DNA of 64,000 nt from Clostridiales bacterium (lineage in GTDB: Bacteria; Bacillota; Clostridia; Oscillospirales; Acutalibacteraceae). The notes below the pieces were generated by a model. The model did no database searches. It saw only the letters and a list, made by a program, of their open reading frames with translations, and had not been told where the DNA came from. The stretch's first letter is position 1; every line of letters begins with the position of its first letter. This document shows positions 61,262-64,000 of the stretch, piece after piece. Position numbers and translations under genes: made by a program. The stretch spans positions 50,667 to 114,666 of the forward strand of contig JAJQIJ010000018.1 of NCBI GenBank assembly GCA_021199275.1. The letters run 5' to 3'.

Positions 61262-63076
61262 TTGCTCTTTGTTTTCCTGCGCCGGCTGTGCGCTTTGGCT
61301 TTCATCGCCCTGATTCAGTTCATCTTCAGGCTTATTTTTCGGAATTTTAAAGCTTAATTTTTTAAGACTTTGAACTGCCTCGTCATGGCTGTCTATTGCG
61401 CTGCGCAGCTCCTGCGGCATTTTGTCAAGCAAAATCCAGTCTATAACTCTGTCTGAAGCGCCGGTGTCAATATAGTCAAACTGGTTGTCAATATAAACCT
61501 GCACCTTTTCAAATTCATAATCTTCGTTTTCAATGGCGGCCATAAGTTCGTCAAACGTTTCGCAAACCTTGCCAGGCGCAGATTCGTCATAATCACGGTG
61601 AAAGCCCCTGGAAAACGAATATTGAATTTTGTCAAACGCAAAAAACAGCATGGGCCGTTTCATAAGCGAATATTCAAAAATATTAGACGAATAGTCTGTT
61701 ATAAGCAAATCTGTTATATAAAACAAATCGTTTATGTTCGGGTAATCGCCCACGTCAAACATTAAATCATTATATTGTTCGCTGATTTCAACAGGGTCTG
61801 CCACCCAAGGGTGCAGCTTAAACAGAAATACCCAGCCGTTTTTCCTGCAATAGTCATAAAGCCTTTCGTAATCAAGCAACTCAAGCGGGTAATAGGCAGA
61901 TTTTCTGTTTTTGCCGCGGTAAGTCGGGGCAAAGAGCATTACCTTTTTTCCCTTGCATTGCGGGTATTTTTCATAAAGCTCTTTAACCTTTGCGCCCCTG
62001 TAGCTTTCGTTTAAATATTCGTCCATTCTCGGCATGCCGGTGGGCAAAATTCTGTCTGTGTTAATGCCGAAAACTTCTGAAAAGAAATGGGCAATGTTGC
62101 GCGACCCCGCAATGCCGTAATCATATTGGCGGTGGCATGAAACAGGCGCCGGGCAGCCAAGATGCCCCCACCTGCTGTAGCCGCTTGACTTGAAGCCCGC
62201 GCCAGCGTGCCAAAGCTGCACTATTGTGGTGTCGTTATTGAGCTTGAGCCAGTCGAAAGCCGGCACATGGTCGTCAAGAAAAATATATTCTGCCATTGCA
62301 AGCTTTCTGACAAAGGCAATCCAGTTTTTCAGGCGGTATTTTTTAATTATGGTTGTGCGCGTGGAAACCATTATGTTAAATTCTTTGTCAAGCCCGCGTT
62401 GCTTAATGCGGTTTATAACGGCAAGCTGGTTTGAATTAAGCGTGGCGTTTTGTTCGCTCATAAATAAAAGATTGCCCTTGCATTTTTTGCCGTAAATGCG
62501 CCTGAAAATTTTATAAAACAATATAATTATGTCGCGCCGGTTGTCTTTAATATATTTTTTAGGCGCTTTTATTTTTAACAGTTTTTTTATTTTAAGCCGC
62601 GGAAATCCCGAACGTGTTTCTTTGGCGGCTATGACAATCATGGCAATGTCAAGTTCGTCGTCATTTTCTTCAATAAAAAAGGTAACTGTGTAAACGCATG
62701 TGCGGTTGCTATAGGGAAATGTGCGCGAATAGTCGTCAATACTTTTAACAATTTCAGGGTCTGCCACGGCGCGGCAAAGCTGGGACGTGCCGCTGCCAAG
62801 CATTATTTTATATGTTGAATTCGGCAGCACGCGCTTGTTGCCCGTGTTGGTAACATTCAGCTGCAAAAGATATTCGCCGCCGCCAAGCTCTTTTTTTTCA
62901 AACACGGCTTTCGGCGCGTTGTTTTTTGCCACCGCATAAAACTGCAGGTCTTCGGGAATGCTGTAATTTTCCGACGCGGTAACCTGAACCACCATGTAAA
63001 GATTAATTCTTTCCCAATATATTTTTGTGATTTTGGCACTGATTAGCTTTTCATCAAGCAAATTTTCCATTAACAT
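61259..63076 (-). CDS. CDP-glycerol glycerophosphotransferase, TagF-like (paralogue 3)
   Basis: Large teichoic-acid-type polymerase, 605 residues. The N-terminal ~200 residues form a beta-rich domain without clear relatives. The C-terminal transferase has TIVQLWHAGAGFKSSGYSRW, LPTGMPRMDEYLN, KVMLFAPTYRGKNRKSAYYP, FLFKLHPWV and YITDLLITDYSSNIFEYSLM. The last 40 residues are acidic and low in complexity (ending AQPAQENKEQ). No clear ribosome site precedes the ATG, but a perfect sigma-A promoter lies about 130 nt upstream. The stop codon lies in repeat copy F. Confidence 0.92.
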   Translation of the reverse strand: MLMENLLDEKLISAKITKIYWERINLYMVVQVTASENYSIPEDLQFYAVAKNNAPKAVFEKKELGGGEYLLQLNVTNTGNKRVLPNSTYKIMLGSGTSQLCRAVADPEIVKSIDDYSRTFPYSNRTCVYTVTFFIEENDDELDIAMIVIAAKETRSGFPRLKIKKLLKIKAPKKYIKDNRRDIIILFYKIFRRIYGKKCKGNLLFMSEQNATLNSNQLAVINRIKQRGLDKEFNIMVSTRTTIIKKYRLKNWIAFVRKLAMAEYIFLDDHVPAFDWLKLNNDTTIVQLWHAGAGFKSSGYSRWGHLGCPAPVSCHRQYDYGIAGSRNIAHFFSEVFGINTDRILPTGMPRMDEYLNESYRGAKVKELYEKYPQCKGKKVMLFAPTYRGKNRKSAYYPLELLDYERLYDYCRKNGWVFLFKLHPWVADPVEISEQYNDLMFDVGDYPNINDLFYITDLLITDYSSNIFEYSLMKRPMLFFAFDKIQYSFSRGFHRDYDESAPGKVCETFDELMAAIENEDYEFEKVQVYIDNQFDYIDTGASDRVIDWILLDKMPQELRSAIDSHDEAVQSLKKLSFKIPKNKPEDELNQGDESQSAQPAQENKEQ

Positions 63077-63213
63077 AATTAATTTTTAGACCCGCTTTCA
63101 AAATTTTTCGCGCCCGATTTTAATGCTGCTCTTTTGCAAGCCGCATGAAAGTGAAACGGCAGATGCCTAATTTGCCGCTTATTTAAAAACAAATCAAAGT
63201 TTCAGTCGTTAAC

Positions 63214-63242
63214 ATTATAACAGCAGCCACTTTTAATGTCAA
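63214..63242 (-). promoter_or_regulatory. Consensus sigma-A promoter of the TagF-like operon
   Basis: Minus strand TTGACA, 17 nt, TGTTATAAT (extended -10). Exact consensus in both boxes, the strongest promoter seen in the window. Confidence 0.85.
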
Positions 63243-63338
63243 GCAGTCATGGGCAAGTTATGCCAAATAAAGACATTAAATAAGGGTTTTTTCGCTGCCG
63301 CCTGCTGTCTGGCGCAGGCAGTTTTTCCGAAAGTTTGG

Positions 63339-63377
63339 CAAAAAAGCAGCCCGACTTAACTTATGTAAGCCGGGCTG
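63339..63377 (-). terminator. Terminator of the Big_2/SH3 surface protein gene
   Basis: Minus strand AGCCCG...CGGGCT stem with a second inner TTA/TAA pairing, followed by GCTTTTTTGCC. Confidence 0.8.
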
Positions 63378-63416
63378 TTTTATTCGCCTTTTTGCATTGA
63401 AAAAATTCAGGCGTAA

Positions 63417-63998
63417 TCATGTAACCTTTACCTTTACGAAATCTGTTTTGCCGGAAGATGTGGTGACTCTTATTACCGCGCTGCCGGCTGAAACAGCTGT
63501 TATTTTGCCGGAAGATGACACCTTTGCAACAGACTTGTCTGACGATTTATATGTTACACTGTCTGTTGATTTAGACGGGCTCAGCGTGGCGCTCAGAGCT
63601 TTTGTTTTGCCGGCTTTCAACGTTATGTCTGCCACCCTTGTGACATAAGACGAACTTACATAGCCGGTGTAGCTCTTGCCCGACTTTTGGAAAGTTACCT
63701 TATACCAGTCTGAATCGGTGCTTTTAATTGTTATAACCGTGCCCTTTGACAGGGTGGTAATTATGGCGGCGCTTGTTGACGCGCTTTTGCGCACATTAAG
63801 CGTGCCGGCAGTTACTGTGCCCTTGTGGGTGTAACCCAGCGACACGGCTGTTGACTTAACTGCCTTTTTGACTTTTACCTTTACAAAATCTGTTTGCCCG
63901 GAAGATGTTGTTACCCTTATTTTGACAGTGCCGGTTGACACAGCCGTTATTTTGCCGGAAGATGACACTTTTGCAATTGACTTGTCGTCTGACGTATA
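63417..63998 (-). CDS. Big_2 / SH3 repeat surface or wall protein, 5' partial
   Basis: The frame is open to the right edge, so only the C-terminal ~194 residues are visible. Order: end of a bacterial Ig-like (Big_2) domain (KVSSSGKITAVSTGTVKIRV), an SH3b module (GTLNVRKSASTSAAIITTLS, SDWYKV, SYTGYVSSSYV), then a second, nearly identical Big_2 domain (SVTYKSSDKSVAKVSSSGKI, TSSGKTDFVKVKV) at the very end. Such Ser/Thr/Lys-rich tandem modules occur in secreted peptidoglycan hydrolases and adhesins of Clostridia. The catalytic or anchoring part, if any, lies outside the window. Confidence 0.85.
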   Translation of the reverse strand, partial: YTSDDKSIAKVSSSGKITAVSTGTVKIRVTTSSGQTDFVKVKVKKAVKSTAVSLGYTHKGTVTAGTLNVRKSASTSAAIITTLSKGTVITIKSTDSDWYKVTFQKSGKSYTGYVSSSYVTRVADITLKAGKTKALSATLSPSKSTDSVTYKSSDKSVAKVSSSGKITAVSAGSAVIRVTTSSGKTDFVKVKVT

Positions 63999-64000
63999 TG

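Larger units (their letters stand above)
63077..63416. other. Intergenic region, 340 nt
   Basis: Holds the leader and promoter of the TagF-like gene (left part) and the terminator of the surface-protein gene (right part). At 63300-63337 a GCCTGC/GCAGGC hairpin followed by TTTTT faces right and may be a further terminator. No open frame with a ribosome site was seen. Confidence 0.6.

Overview
The window reads as chromosomal DNA of a spore-forming Clostridia-class Firmicute, probably an Oscillospiraceae/Ruminococcaceae-type gut or rumen anaerobe. The evidence is a split archaeal-type glutamate synthase, a [4Fe-4S] purF, PolC, the spoVB-mazG-hup-rqcP-yabP-yabQ-divIC cluster, cotJC, an uninterrupted pro-sigK, hemZ and consensus sigma-A promoters. 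Lineage is inferred from gene content only. No rRNA, CRISPR array, transposase or integrase was seen.

Layout. 1-5180 (+): glutamate synthase operon (5' end outside the window) and purF, then tRNA-Ser(GGA). 5.5-17.8 kb (-): a secreted CAP/BspA/Ig/FN3 protein, an SOS-type DinB polymerase, an RNA methyltransferase with an orphan class I fumarase alpha subunit, the sporulation/division cluster, a small coiled-coil protein, hemZ and a metallo-hydrolase. 17.8-29.1 kb (-): dtd, rel, recJ and a histidine cluster (hisZ-hisG fusion, hisD, hisB, hisA, hisI, hisE) that lacks hisH, hisF and hisC and is interrupted by a secreted ComEC-like metallo-hydrolase plus DUF3006. 29.2-38.0 kb (-): uppS, cdsA, dxr, rseP, ispG and a polC without its exonuclease domain. 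38.2-40.1 kb (-): a two-component system. 40.5-43.3 kb (+): cotJC, then a small polymorphic-toxin island with a MuF-tail/barnase fusion and barstar, and a broken toxin tip with a putative immunity gene. 43.4-64 kb: vanZ-like, trpS, aminotransferase, two glycerophosphotransferases, glyA, yebC, exoA, tcdA, trxB, sigK, an acetyltransferase, metY, frr, pyrH, a membrane protein, an epimerase/IspD-TarI/TagF wall-polymer group, and the end of a Big_2/SH3 surface protein.

The most unusual signal is a dispersed structured repeat of about 130 nt, found at eleven intergenic loci (six near-full, one 3'-truncated, one 5' fragment, one remnant with only the two ends, two diverged). A full copy folds on paper into four consecutive hairpins. 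Its 5' end supplies or coincides exactly with the stop codon of the gene before it at six loci. At three others it lies reversed in the 5' leader of a gene, and at two of these its 3' end touches the -10 box of that gene's promoter. At two loci its 3' end abuts truncated toxin reading frames, which suggests that the repeats mark recombination or insertion boundaries.
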